A stretch of DNA of 43,379 nt from Bellilinea sp034411135 (GCA_034411135.1 DAOUMN010000026.1:1-43379), one strand, 5' to 3'; positions 7,642-15,733 are shown, counted from the stretch's first letter. Notes: a model not told the origin generated them from the letters alone. Made by a program: numbers and translations.

Positions 7642-9024
7642 ATGACCACACAACTCGCTGTAGAAAAAAAAGCTGGTGGGTTCAAGAAAGCCTTTCGCGC
7701 GCTGGATATGACCCTATTCACCGTTGCAGCCATTCTGGTTATCGATACTCTTGCCCCCTCCGCCGCGATTGGTCCCTCATCAATTTCCTGGTGGATTATC
7801 ACACTGATACTGTTTTTTATCCCCTACGGATTAATAACCGCTGAATTGGGCAGCACCTATCCGGAGCAGGGTGGTCTCTACGTTTGGGTCAAGAATGCCT
7901 TCGGAGAACGCTGGGCAGCCCGTACCACCTGGCTTTACTGGATCAATGTAGCCTTATGGATGCCCTCCGTTTATGTCCTCTTTGCTGGTATTTTTGCCCA
8001 AATGTTCATTCCAGATCTTAGCCTGTGGGCACAGATTGCAATCGGGGTCTTAATGACCTGGGTAACCGTTGGTATCGGCATTGTCGCCCTGGATATTGGC
8101 AAATGGGTACCGAACATTGGCGCTTTGATCAAAGCCTTGATCATGGTCGTCATCGGTGTTGGTGCTTTCATTTACGCTGGGAATCATGGCATGGCAAACG
8201 ACCTCTCCATTGTCAATCTACTTCCGACCTGGGGAGCTGGTTTGGCATTTTTACCGGTCATTGTGTATAACTTTTTGGGTTTTGAGTTAATGTCAGGCGC
8301 TGGCGAAGAAATGCAAAACCCGCAGGGCGATATTCCGCGCGCGATCATCACTGCGGGCGTGTTGATAGCATTCTTTTATTTACTGGGGACGGTCGGGATG
8401 TTGATGGCTATTCCCGTCGAGCAACTTGGCTTGGTGTCTGGCATTATCGATACCTTGCGCATCATCCTCGGCGATTCGAGTCTGGGCAGCGCCATCGTGA
8501 CCATCCTTGGTGTTGGCGCTCTCTACACATTTTTGACCAATATGGTCACCTGGACAATGGGTGCAAATCGCACGGCTGCCGAAGCTTCAAACGAAGGCGA
8601 GTTGCCTGCAATTTTCGGAAAACTGCACCCGGTCAATAAAACACCGGTAGGTGCATTCATCATCACAGGAATCGTTTCGACCGTCGTTCTGTTGATCTAC
8701 GGGTTGATGGCAGGCACCGCCGAGGAGCTGTTTTGGTCGTTGTTCGCCTTCTCATCGATTGTTTTTCTTATGCCCTACCTCGCGCTTTTTCCAGCATTTC
8801 TAAAACTTCGCCGAACCGATGCCAACCGCCCCAGACCCTATCGCGTACCGGGGAATCATCTTTTCGCAACGCTCCTGACTATCATATGCGTGATCTTTAT
8901 CTTGCAAGCGATCGTATTCTTTATCTGGGTGCCCGGTGAACCAATTGACTGGTCATACGCTCTACCTGTCCTGCTTGGTGTGGTGGTTACCCTGATCATT
9001 GGCGAATTTTTGATCAAACGGTGA
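7642..9024 (+). CDS. aguD: APC-family permease, probable agmatine/putrescine exchanger
   Basis: A 460-residue polytopic membrane protein with about 12 hydrophobic helices. The first helix has the DMTLFTVAAILVIDTLAP pattern of amino acid-polyamine-organocation transporters, followed by PYGLITAELGSTYPEQGGLYVW, a family-typical helix 2 region. AGAGGA lies 7 bases before the ATG and 21 bases separate it from ptcA. Its place between ptcA and aguA suggests import of agmatine in exchange for putrescine, as AguD does; substrate specificity is inferred from context, not from residues. Putrescine or amino acid uptake is the alternative. Confidence 0.82.
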   Translation: MTTQLAVEKKAGGFKKAFRALDMTLFTVAAILVIDTLAPSAAIGPSSISWWIITLILFFIPYGLITAELGSTYPEQGGLYVWVKNAFGERWAARTTWLYWINVALWMPSVYVLFAGIFAQMFIPDLSLWAQIAIGVLMTWVTVGIGIVALDIGKWVPNIGALIKALIMVVIGVGAFIYAGNHGMANDLSIVNLLPTWGAGLAFLPVIVYNFLGFELMSGAGEEMQNPQGDIPRAIITAGVLIAFFYLLGTVGMLMAIPVEQLGLVSGIIDTLRIILGDSSLGSAIVTILGVGALYTFLTNMVTWTMGANRTAAEASNEGELPAIFGKLHPVNKTPVGAFIITGIVSTVVLLIYGLMAGTAEELFWSLFAFSSIVFLMPYLALFPAFLKLRRTDANRPRPYRVPGNHLFATLLTIICVIFILQAIVFFIWVPGEPIDWSYALPVLLGVVVTLIIGEFLIKR

Positions 9025-9064
9025 AGTTTTTTACTACAAATTTCTAATGAAAGTGTGAACAAAG

Positions 9065-10156
9065 ATGAGCCATCTCCTTCAAAGCACACCCAAAAATGAC
9101 GGGTTTCGCATGCCAGGCGAATTCGAGCCGCACGATGGATGTTGGATGCTTTGGCCCGAGCGAACCGACAATTGGCGTCTGGGCGCAAAACCTGCACAAC
9201 AGGCTTTTACAGCCGTTGCGACAAGCATTTCCCGCTTCGAGCGCGTGACAATGGGAGTATCAGCCGGACAGTATCAAAATGCGCGCCACTCGTTACCTGG
9301 AACTATTCGGGTGATTGAGATGTCCTATAACGATTCGTGGATGCGGGATTGCGGACCAACCTTTGTCACCAATGGTAAACAAATTCGCGCGGTTGATTGG
9401 GATTTCAACGCCTGGGGAGGATTGGAAGGCGGTTTATATTTTCCCTGGGATCTGGACGATCTGGTTGCCCGCAAGGTTGCGGACATCGAATGGCTGGATC
9501 GCTACAAAGCGCCATTGGTGCTCGAAGGCGGCTCGATCCATGTGGATGGACAAGGAACGCTGTTGACCACCGAAGAGTGCCTACTCAACCCCAATCGCAA
9601 CCCTTCACTATCAAAATCCGAAATCGAATCCTTGCTGATGGATTATCTCAACGTCGAAAAAATCCTCTGGCTGGGCAAAGGTGTGTACAACGACGAAACC
9701 AATGGGCATGTGGATAACATAGCCTGCTTCATTCGTCCGGGGGTCGTCGCCCTGACTTGGACAGACGATGTGAACGATCCACAGTACGAAATATCCATGG
9801 ACGCCTACGAAAGGCTGATGCATATGACCGATGCCCGCGGGCGTAAATTAGAAGTCCACAAAATTCACCAACCCGGTCCAATCTACATTACCGAGGAGGA
9901 AAGTCAGGGTGTTGACCCGATCGAAGGCACTTTGCCGCGCGAGGAAGGCGACCGGCTGGCGGGCTCATACATCAATTTTTATATGGCAAATGGTGCAGCA
10001 ATTGTGCCCGTATTTAATGACCCACACGACACACCGGCTCTGGAAGCATTAGCACAACTGATGCCAGAGCGAAAAATCGTACCGGTCCCTGCCCGTGAAA
10101 TTCTTCTTGGCGGCGGCAACATTCATTGCATCACGCAGCAGCAGCCCCGCGCTTGA
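9065..10156 (+). CDS. aguA: Agmatine deiminase
   Basis: A 363-residue protein of the peptidyl-arginine deiminase-like guanidine-modifying superfamily, the usual length for AguA. The N-terminal MPGEFEPH..WMLWPER..NWR segment is characteristic. Catalytic parts are visible: NDSWMRDCGP (substrate-binding acid), the NGHVDN His region and GGGNIHC with nucleophile Cys355 near the C-terminus. It converts agmatine to N-carbamoylputrescine and ammonia, the substrate of the carbamoyltransferase two genes upstream. It is the last gene of the operon and is followed by a 22-bp stem-loop. No carbamate kinase gene follows, so ATP recovery from carbamoyl phosphate, if it happens, relies on a gene elsewhere. 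Confidence 0.93.
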   Translation: MSHLLQSTPKNDGFRMPGEFEPHDGCWMLWPERTDNWRLGAKPAQQAFTAVATSISRFERVTMGVSAGQYQNARHSLPGTIRVIEMSYNDSWMRDCGPTFVTNGKQIRAVDWDFNAWGGLEGGLYFPWDLDDLVARKVADIEWLDRYKAPLVLEGGSIHVDGQGTLLTTEECLLNPNRNPSLSKSEIESLLMDYLNVEKILWLGKGVYNDETNGHVDNIACFIRPGVVALTWTDDVNDPQYEISMDAYERLMHMTDARGRKLEVHKIHQPGPIYITEEESQGVDPIEGTLPREEGDRLAGSYINFYMANGAAIVPVFNDPHDTPALEALAQLMPERKIVPVPAREILLGGGNIHCITQQQPRA

Positions 10157-10166
10157 AAAAAATATA

Positions 10167-10214
10167 AGAAAACACAAACGTCCTCCCTGTGCAGGGAGGG
10201 CGTTTGTGTTTTCT
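10167..10214. terminator. Bidirectional terminator hairpin between convergent genes
   Basis: A 22-base arm (10167-10188) pairs with 10193-10214 across a 4-base GTGC loop, with a single G-T wobble. On the minus strand the stem is followed by a T-rich run (complement of the A-run at 10155-10162), so it suits the beta-helix gene best. On the plus strand the distal arm is itself T-rich and would serve the agmatine operon. It lies 10 bases from the aguA stop and 10 from the opposing stop. Confidence 0.85.
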
Positions 10215-10224
10215 CAAAAGCAGT

Positions 10225-13200
10225 CTATTTCTTAACCATCGGCAGGTAAAGCGTGCTTCCGCCAGTTTCAGGAATCACTACAACCAGTATACTGGCACTT
10301 GCCTGATTGTTGCTGGCATCCAAATCAACCGTGGTGGCTGTAATAGCGGCTTGAGCTATAGCATTTCCGGCTTGCAGCGGAGCTTGCGCAAGCACTGTTA
10401 CGCTCGGTGCCGTGCTGAAGGCTGCCAACGTTGCACGAGTACACGTTACCACACCAGACACCTGTGAACAGCTCCAGCCGGTGCCATTCGCACTGGTGAA
10501 GACTGCACCATTAGGCAATTCCAGCCGCAAGGTCAAACCGGTTGCTGTGAGAGGTCCCAAATTTTCAATATTCATTGAGTAGGTAATTGCTGCACCAGCA
10601 GTCACAGGATTCGGTGAAGCGCTCATCGTTAGCGCAAGATTGGCATTTTGCGGGTCGATAGTGAACAATTCTCCAACCGCAGGCTCAAGTGAAGTCGTCT
10701 GGGCTACCAGGCGATAGTCTTGACCAGCCTTATTGATACTGATCCCCGTAAAAGTGGCTACACCATTCACCGCCTGGCTGAATAAGGTCCCTTGCAATAC
10801 CCCACCCGCCGGGTTATTCCCCAGCGAGAGGAATACCGTCCCATTGAAGCTCGTTGCCAGATTACCATAGGCATCAATGGCGTGAACGACCGGTTGGAGC
10901 AGGAAGGGAATATTTTCATAGCCCGTTGTCGGCTGTTGTGAAAAAACCAACCGGACTGGTGCTGCCGGACAGGTGACAGCTGTAGAAGCCGGCTGAAAAC
11001 CGATTTCTGCTGGTTGAGTATCGTTGCCCTCGCACAGCCAGGGCATAACATCCACGTCGCCTTCGACAACCTGACCATCACCTGCTGGATGGCTACTGTG
11101 CCGCGGTCCGTGTGCGGAATTCCACCAATTCTTTTCCCCCTGAACTGCCATACCTCCACCATAATGCTTCAATCCAATAGTATTATCGATAAACGCGTTT
11201 TCGATCACTACAAGGTCTGCACCCACGTCAGATGTTCCAATTCCCTCGATATTCTCAACAAAGTAATTGTTCCGGAAAGTAGTGTTTACTTGCCCGTCAC
11301 TGCCCGCTCCTGCCCAGTTATGCTGGATCAGATTGCCGCGGACAACAATTGAGCCACTGGTGGAATTGAGGTATAGGCCACTTACCCACCCCTCGATCTG
11401 ATTCCGTTCGACCACCAGGTTGTCCACATTGCCGGACGTGAGCACACCGCGACCGCCAACGTAATTACTTTCGCCACCGGTCCAGCTGCCGATTAGTCGG
11501 TTATTCCGGATGGTCACGCCGGACTGGTTGCTCACATACACCCCATGCAATTCACCTACCATGTCGATAGCGCCGTTACGGATCTCAAATCCATCAATGG
11601 TTACATTGGATGCGATTACTTCAAAACTGCCGTTTATCAGGACGGGGTAATTCTCACCTTTCACGGTTACCGCTTTATTGACCTGAACAGACCCTTCCGT
11701 AAAGGTATTCTTGGCTAATACCGTATCACCAGAATTTGCAACGGCAATGCCTTCCGCAATGACCGAACCAATCCGGCGCACGTTGGTTAAGTTGTACGAT
11801 CCAGAGGGGTAGGAATAATCCCGCACCTGGAAAGTCGATTCGTTTTGCAGGGTTATCACTGCCTTATCGAAGGTATTGTTATTCCAGTAAGCTCGCCAGT
11901 CAAATTGGCTATTATCGTAATTGCTGCGTGCACGGATATACTGGGTGCTACCACTAAAAGTATTCCCATTGACCACTGCTGCACCAATTGGATGGGTGAA
12001 CCACGGGATTTCCCCATATCCATTGAATGACACCAGCGCCCAGTTCACCCCAGTTCCACCTGTGAAAACGTTATTTGTGATTTTTCGGTTCGCTACGCTG
12101 CCGGAATAACCCGCACCACTGGAGATACTGACACTGGTGCCAAATTCAAATCCGTTTTGATCAATCGTGTAGGATTGAACATGGGATGTTTGAGTGCCAG
12201 TATTGAACCGCCAGTCATTGATATAAATAGCGCCGCCTGTAGGTACAATCACGCGACTATACCTTAGCGTAAAGGCATCCCCAATCACTTCGACAGTTTT
12301 GTTATTCAAAGGTGAGTTTGGTCCAATCTTCAAACCCTGCAAGGTGACGCGATCCGCTTCAACGAAAATCCCGCTATAACCAAAATTATTGGTCGCATTG
12401 GTGTTAATTGTTGCTGCGGTTTGGGTGTAATCCGTGATCGGGTTGCCTAGATTATCTACACCAATTACACGAATACCGTCCTTGTTATCCGCAATAAACA
12501 AACCAAACTGGTGTGGTCCATTTGTTCCTAAAACATACCGATTGCTGGCAGTCTCATTGTAAACACCAGGATAGACATAGACCACGCCATCCGCCTCAGC
12601 CAGGTCAATAGCGGGCTGGATTTTTAGCGTATCCAGTACGTGGAAGCTGCCATCAGTCAGCTTTTGAATCCCGGCAAACGCCTTAACACCAGGTGAGGCA
12701 GTATCTACAGCTGTGATGAAATTGAACGCATCCGACAGTGTGTACTGATACCATGTACTCAAAGGCGACAGCGTGTTGCGCACAACATAATCAAACATGG
12801 TCTGGTTGAAGTTACGAATAACGTGGCTGGCATTTGCCAGTTGTGTATATAGAGGATTGATTTCACCCAACACATTGCCGCCGCCCAAGATAATTCCATC
12901 ACTACCAGTTTTTCCATCGCTCAAGTTGCCCGTATAGGAAACCGCATTAGTGAATAAACCAATCCCGCCCCAACCGTTATTATTTGTGGTCAAATACTGG
13001 AGCAATATATTTTGCGAGTTAGAAACCGCTACACCTACACCACCGTTGTCATGAGAGTGGCTATTCTGAACTGTGGAATTGATGCAGCCGATCAGGTCGA
13101 TACCGCTGCGCGCAAAACCGCTCACGCGAAGATCATCAACGAGAAGATTGTTTGCCCCTGAAGCTTTGACGCCATAAAATGTGCCACCACTACCGGTCAG

Positions 13201-14280
13201 AGTGAATCCGCTGATTTGCACATCATTCGCAGTGAGATTCAAACCGTAGCCACCATTTGCGGTCACATTGAGGATCACCGTATCCCGCTCTGCTCCAATC
13301 AGCCGCAGTGGCTTGGTGATATTAACCGTAGTGCTTGCATAGGTTCCTGTTGCAACATAAACCTTGCCGCCGGAAACGACCCGATTAATCCCGGCTTGAA
13401 CGCTGGTATACGGATGCAGTCGCCCACCATCCGCTGGCGTATAGGTACTATTTACATCTACATAAGCCACCGACAGCACTGCGGGCGATTCGCGCTGGTC
13501 CTCGATTACAGCATCATTGTTGGCTTCGCTGATGGCTACAATATCCGTATAATACTCGGCTGGCGTAACGCTCAAAATGGCAATGTCGTATACATTGGCT
13601 TCGGTGCCGCTTCCCCACTGGTTATCAGCGAACGAAAAATTCGCACCACCAATCACCCATCCTTTGGTATTGTAAGTTAAATTATTCGCAATAATACCCG
13701 TAGTAGGGTTCGTAAGGTCGCCATTGAAGTAACCCGGCTGGCGCAAGTGATGAAACACGTTGTTCGAGATATTGAGATTTACTGAACCGTATGCCACCTC
13801 AAAGCCGCGGCTGACTTCGCCAGTATCGTGAACGAAACGTCCAAACACTTCGTTATCCATAAAGGTAAATCCGTCCGCCTGAACATAGATAATGTTCTGA
13901 GATACATTATCCGTCTTATCGATGACTAACCCGCGAATGGTGACGTTATCCGCCAGCACCCGGAAGATATTCACACTACCCGAAACCTGAAGAATGGGCT
14001 TGTTAGACCCAGCCGCCTCAATGGTCAAATTAGATTTTGCTGAGGGTATGCTGACCTGATCCGAAGCGCCCGATAAGACATATGTGCCTTCCCCAACCAG
14101 TATTGTGTCCCCTGCGCTTGCTGCATCCACAGCATCTTTGATCGTGGAATAGGTACAACCACTTGGGCACACCTCCAATGTATCCGCCTGAGCTGGCTGC
14201 GCCAACGGTCCTGACAGGCAGAAAGCCAAAACCCCGATCATCACAACAACAAATCGCAAGGCTCGCAACAGTGCTGCCAT
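10225..14280 (-). CDS. Secreted parallel beta-helix protein with Ig-like and DUF11 domains
   Basis: A 1351-residue exported protein. A signal peptide ends at AQA32. Residues 33 to about 1090 are right-handed beta-helix (PbH1-like) coils with recurring NNxF, TIRG and GVxxxN patterns, in at least three blocks; the blocks begin with segments such as YTSVQAGINRVVSGGKVYVA, typical of pectin-lyase-like folds. An Ig-like domain (about 1110-1214) and a DUF11 repeat (about 1215-1335) follow, and the end is LYLPMVKK. No catalytic residues of polysaccharide lyases could be recognised, so binding or adhesion at the cell surface is as likely as glycan cleavage. AGGAGG lies 8 bases before the ATG. A strong promoter and an unusual repeat array are in the leader. 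Confidence 0.85.
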   Translation of the reverse strand: MAALLRALRFVVVMIGVLAFCLSGPLAQPAQADTLEVCPSGCTYSTIKDAVDAASAGDTILVGEGTYVLSGASDQVSIPSAKSNLTIEAAGSNKPILQVSGSVNIFRVLADNVTIRGLVIDKTDNVSQNIIYVQADGFTFMDNEVFGRFVHDTGEVSRGFEVAYGSVNLNISNNVFHHLRQPGYFNGDLTNPTTGIIANNLTYNTKGWVIGGANFSFADNQWGSGTEANVYDIAILSVTPAEYYTDIVAISEANNDAVIEDQRESPAVLSVAYVDVNSTYTPADGGRLHPYTSVQAGINRVVSGGKVYVATGTYASTTVNITKPLRLIGAERDTVILNVTANGGYGLNLTANDVQISGFTLTGSGGTFYGVKASGANNLLVDDLRVSGFARSGIDLIGCINSTVQNSHSHDNGGVGVAVSNSQNILLQYLTTNNNGWGGIGLFTNAVSYTGNLSDGKTGSDGIILGGGNVLGEINPLYTQLANASHVIRNFNQTMFDYVVRNTLSPLSTWYQYTLSDAFNFITAVDTASPGVKAFAGIQKLTDGSFHVLDTLKIQPAIDLAEADGVVYVYPGVYNETASNRYVLGTNGPHQFGLFIADNKDGIRVIGVDNLGNPITDYTQTAATINTNATNNFGYSGIFVEADRVTLQGLKIGPNSPLNNKTVEVIGDAFTLRYSRVIVPTGGAIYINDWRFNTGTQTSHVQSYTIDQNGFEFGTSVSISSGAGYSGSVANRKITNNVFTGGTGVNWALVSFNGYGEIPWFTHPIGAAVVNGNTFSGSTQYIRARSNYDNSQFDWRAYWNNNTFDKAVITLQNESTFQVRDYSYPSGSYNLTNVRRIGSVIAEGIAVANSGDTVLAKNTFTEGSVQVNKAVTVKGENYPVLINGSFEVIASNVTIDGFEIRNGAIDMVGELHGVYVSNQSGVTIRNNRLIGSWTGGESNYVGGRGVLTSGNVDNLVVERNQIEGWVSGLYLNSTSGSIVVRGNLIQHNWAGAGSDGQVNTTFRNNYFVENIEGIGTSDVGADLVVIENAFIDNTIGLKHYGGGMAVQGEKNWWNSAHGPRHSSHPAGDGQVVEGDVDVMPWLCEGNDTQPAEIGFQPASTAVTCPAAPVRLVFSQQPTTGYENIPFLLQPVVHAIDAYGNLATSFNGTVFLSLGNNPAGGVLQGTLFSQAVNGVATFTGISINKAGQDYRLVAQTTSLEPAVGELFTIDPQNANLALTMSASPNPVTAGAAITYSMNIENLGPLTATGLTLRLELPNGAVFTSANGTGWSCSQVSGVVTCTRATLAAFSTAPSVTVLAQAPLQAGNAIAQAAITATTVDLDASNNQASASILVVVIPETGGSTLYLPMVKK

Positions 14281-14360
14281 TCCTCAAACCTCCTGGATTT
14301 TTTCTGAAGATGGATTTTCCAACTTGGACAGGTGACTGGCAATTTCCCCCGTCAACCCCC

Positions 14361-14426
14361 GTAAAAAATGCGTAAAATTACGGTAAATTCTCTGTAAATT
14401 TCACGTAAATTCAACATAAATTCTAG
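14361..14426. repeat. Six tandem units with exact 11-bp period (GTAAATT core)
   Basis: Units begin at 14361, 14372, 14383, 14394, 14405 and 14416, each starting GTAAA or ATAAA and mostly reading GTAAATT plus four variable bases. A weaker CAAAAT follows in phase at 14427. On the minus strand the motif reads AATTTAC. The array covers the region from the -10 box of the minus-strand promoter to about +52 of the beta-helix gene's leader. Heptamers repeated every 11 bp are the geometry recognised by OmpR/PhoB-type and SARP regulators; phased AAATT tracts can also bend DNA. Confidence 0.8.
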
Positions 14427-14448
14427 CAAAATCGCCCGTTTGCGTCAA
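14420..14448 (-). promoter_or_regulatory. Sigma-70-type promoter of the beta-helix gene
   Basis: On the minus strand, TTGACG (14448-14443) and TAGAAT (14425-14420) are separated by exactly 17 bases. Transcription would begin near 14413, giving a leader of about 130 bases that contains most of the 11-bp repeat array. The last repeat unit overlaps the -10 box. Confidence 0.75.
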
Positions 14449-14494
14449 ATCAAAATACTTACAATCCGCTAATTTTATGATCAGATTGAATGGG

Positions 14495-14535
14495 TTAAGA
14501 TGATTGTCACGAATTTGGCATGACAATCATCCTAA
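14495..14535. promoter_or_regulatory. Large inverted repeat between divergent promoters
   Basis: Arms at 14495-14509 and 14521-14535 (15 bases each, one mismatch; core GATGATTGTCA / TGACAATCATC perfect) flank an 11-base spacer. Core half-sites are 22 bp apart centre to centre, two helical turns. It lies about 80 bp upstream of the regulator's start and about 100 bp upstream of the beta-helix gene's predicted start. The spacing does not fit a classical Crp (N6) or Fnr (N4) box. No T-run follows, so it is not a terminator. The rest of the 312-base gap holds only the promoters and repeats listed here. Confidence 0.6.
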
Positions 14536-14579
14536 CGACGAGGGAAAACCCAAATCGGATTGTAATAAAAAGCGTGTGT

Positions 14580-14585
14580 TACAAT
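14580..14585 (+). promoter_or_regulatory. -10 box placing the transcript start at the ATG (leaderless)
   Basis: TACAAT ends 7 bases before the ATG at 14593, so transcription would begin at or next to the start codon. No Shine-Dalgarno site is present, in agreement with a leaderless mRNA. No good -35 box lies at 16-18 bases, which suggests an activated promoter. Confidence 0.45.
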
Positions 14586-14592
14586 TTAATCT

Positions 14593-15306
14593 ATGCCCTT
14601 TCAACCTGTTCCAACCATCGAAGAAATCACGCTCTTCCGGGGTATACCACCCTCCGAAATGCAAACCATACTGGCGGCAGCGCATCAAAAGCGGCTAAAG
14701 GAAGGTGGATTTTTCTTTCTACAAGACGATCCCGCCAACGCTTTTTATATCCTCGAGTCCGGCCGGGTACGCCTATCGCAATTTACTGCCGACGGGCAGC
14801 AAATTCTATTACGCGTAATCGTCCCATTTACACCGTTCGGAGCCGTATCGCTTGCCGATGGCGAGACATACCCCGTCTCAGCCCAAGCCGCCGAAGATAG
14901 CATCGCGCTCGTGTGGTCGAAAAATAATCTCGACCACCTGATTGTCAACATTCCCCGTCTGGCCATCAATGCGGTGAAAATTATGGCGGAACATGTTCAG
15001 GAATTCCAGCAGCGCTTCAGCGAAATTGCTACCCAGCGCGTTGAGAGACGTCTGGCAAGAATGATACTCCGTCTGGCAGCTCAGACCGGGGTTAAGACTC
15101 AATCTGGTGTTGAAGTCAATTTACCGCTCTCGCGCCAGGACCTGGCAGAAATGATTGGCACTACCCTTTATACCGTCAGCCGTATTCTTTCTCAATGGGA
15201 ATCCCAGGGGCTCATTCTATCAGGGCGCGAACGGGTTGTCATACGCTATCCGCACGGGCTGGTCATGATAGCCGATGAAGAAAATTCTCCCCGTTCCTTA
15301 AGGTAA
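14593..15306 (+). CDS. Crp/Fnr-family transcriptional regulator
   Basis: A 237-residue protein with an N-terminal cyclic-nucleotide-binding-like barrel (about 10-125), a long dimerisation helix (about 125-155) and a C-terminal winged helix (about 165-225; LSRQDLAEMIG then TVSRIL). It contains no Cys, so it cannot carry an Fnr-type iron-sulfur cluster. The Arg and Glu of the cAMP pocket are not evident (FGAVSLADG), so classical cAMP binding is unlikely. The recognition helix has the SR pair of Fnr but Tyr where Fnr has the DNA-reading Glu. The next gene encodes a hybrid-cluster-protein-associated CxxC protein, so a haem or NO sensing role of the Dnr type is possible. It appears leaderless. Confidence 0.85.
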   Translation: MPFQPVPTIEEITLFRGIPPSEMQTILAAAHQKRLKEGGFFFLQDDPANAFYILESGRVRLSQFTADGQQILLRVIVPFTPFGAVSLADGETYPVSAQAAEDSIALVWSKNNLDHLIVNIPRLAINAVKIMAEHVQEFQQRFSEIATQRVERRLARMILRLAAQTGVKTQSGVEVNLPLSRQDLAEMIGTTLYTVSRILSQWESQGLILSGRERVVIRYPHGLVMIADEENSPRSLR

Positions 15307-15389
15307 ATTGCGAAAGAGCAAAGATCCCGCCCTCAATCTTCGATATCATGTAGATCAGCGGCAATAGAACGTAAAACGCGAACAACCTC

Positions 15390-15605
15390 ATGGAAAACAG
15401 CTCTCGATCGCCTTCAGCATTAGATCCGAAAATTACCGTTGAAGAACTGCTTCGTCAACGCCCAAATGCTATCATGGTTTTTGTGCATCACCGCATGGCT
15501 TGTGTTGGCTGTTGGATGTCTCGCTTTGACACACTGGCGGATGTAGCCTGGAATTACGACCTCGACACCGATCAATTCCTGCACGAACTGGGCGAGATTA
15601 TCTGA
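15390..15605 (+). CDS. Small DUF1858/TIGR03980-type redox disulfide protein
   Basis: A 71-residue protein. After a short N-terminal tail, residues 15-70 match the DUF1858-like fold: ITVEELL, then a CVGC (CxxC) motif near 38-41, then TLADVAWNYDLD. Proteins of this type (hybrid cluster protein-associated redox disulfide domain) often lie beside hybrid cluster protein genes of nitrosative stress and may act as electron or thiol partners. The gene follows the Crp-type regulator by 83 bases on the same strand. No hcp gene is in the window. The start has no obvious Shine-Dalgarno site. Confidence 0.78.
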   Translation: MENSSRSPSALDPKITVEELLRQRPNAIMVFVHHRMACVGCWMSRFDTLADVAWNYDLDTDQFLHELGEII

Positions 15606-15654
15606 GTCAGCAACCCATCATTCGATGCCGCTGCTGTCACCTATTCCTGCCAGA

Positions 15655-15685
15655 TTGTCCTGATTCCTGAATATCCTTGTATAAT
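15655..15685 (+). promoter_or_regulatory. Promoter of the PCu(A)C gene
   Basis: A perfect -10 TATAAT (15680-15685) follows a -35-like TTGTCC (15655-15660) with a long 19-base spacer. The predicted leader is about 115 bases. The suboptimal spacer suggests regulation, possibly by a MerR-like distortion mechanism or by the inverted repeat that spans it. Confidence 0.5.
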
Positions 15686-15694
15686 TAATTCAGG
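15666..15694. promoter_or_regulatory. Inverted repeat flanking the -10 box
   Basis: CCTGAAT (15666-15672) and ATTCAGG (15688-15694) are perfect 7-base inverted arms, 22 bp apart centre to centre, with the TATAAT between them. This is well placed for a repressor, or an activator acting inside a 19-base spacer promoter. Confidence 0.5.
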
Positions 15695-15714
15695 CAAGTG
15701 TTGCAACAAAACAT

Positions 15715-15733
15715 CAGAGGCAGGAAACCTCTG
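15715..15733 (+). other. Small stem-loop in the PCu(A)C leader
   Basis: CAGAGG (15715-15720) and CCTCTG (15728-15733) pair over a 7-base loop within the predicted 5' leader. No T-run follows. Possible leader structure; could be chance. Confidence 0.3.

Noticed and set aside
14361..14426. The tandem repeats as a CRISPR array
   Set aside because: Units are 11 bp with no spacers of even length, and there are no cas genes. They fit a regulatory array.
14495..14535. The inverted repeat as an intrinsic terminator
   Set aside because: No T-run follows on either strand, the loop is 11 bases, and no gene ends nearby.
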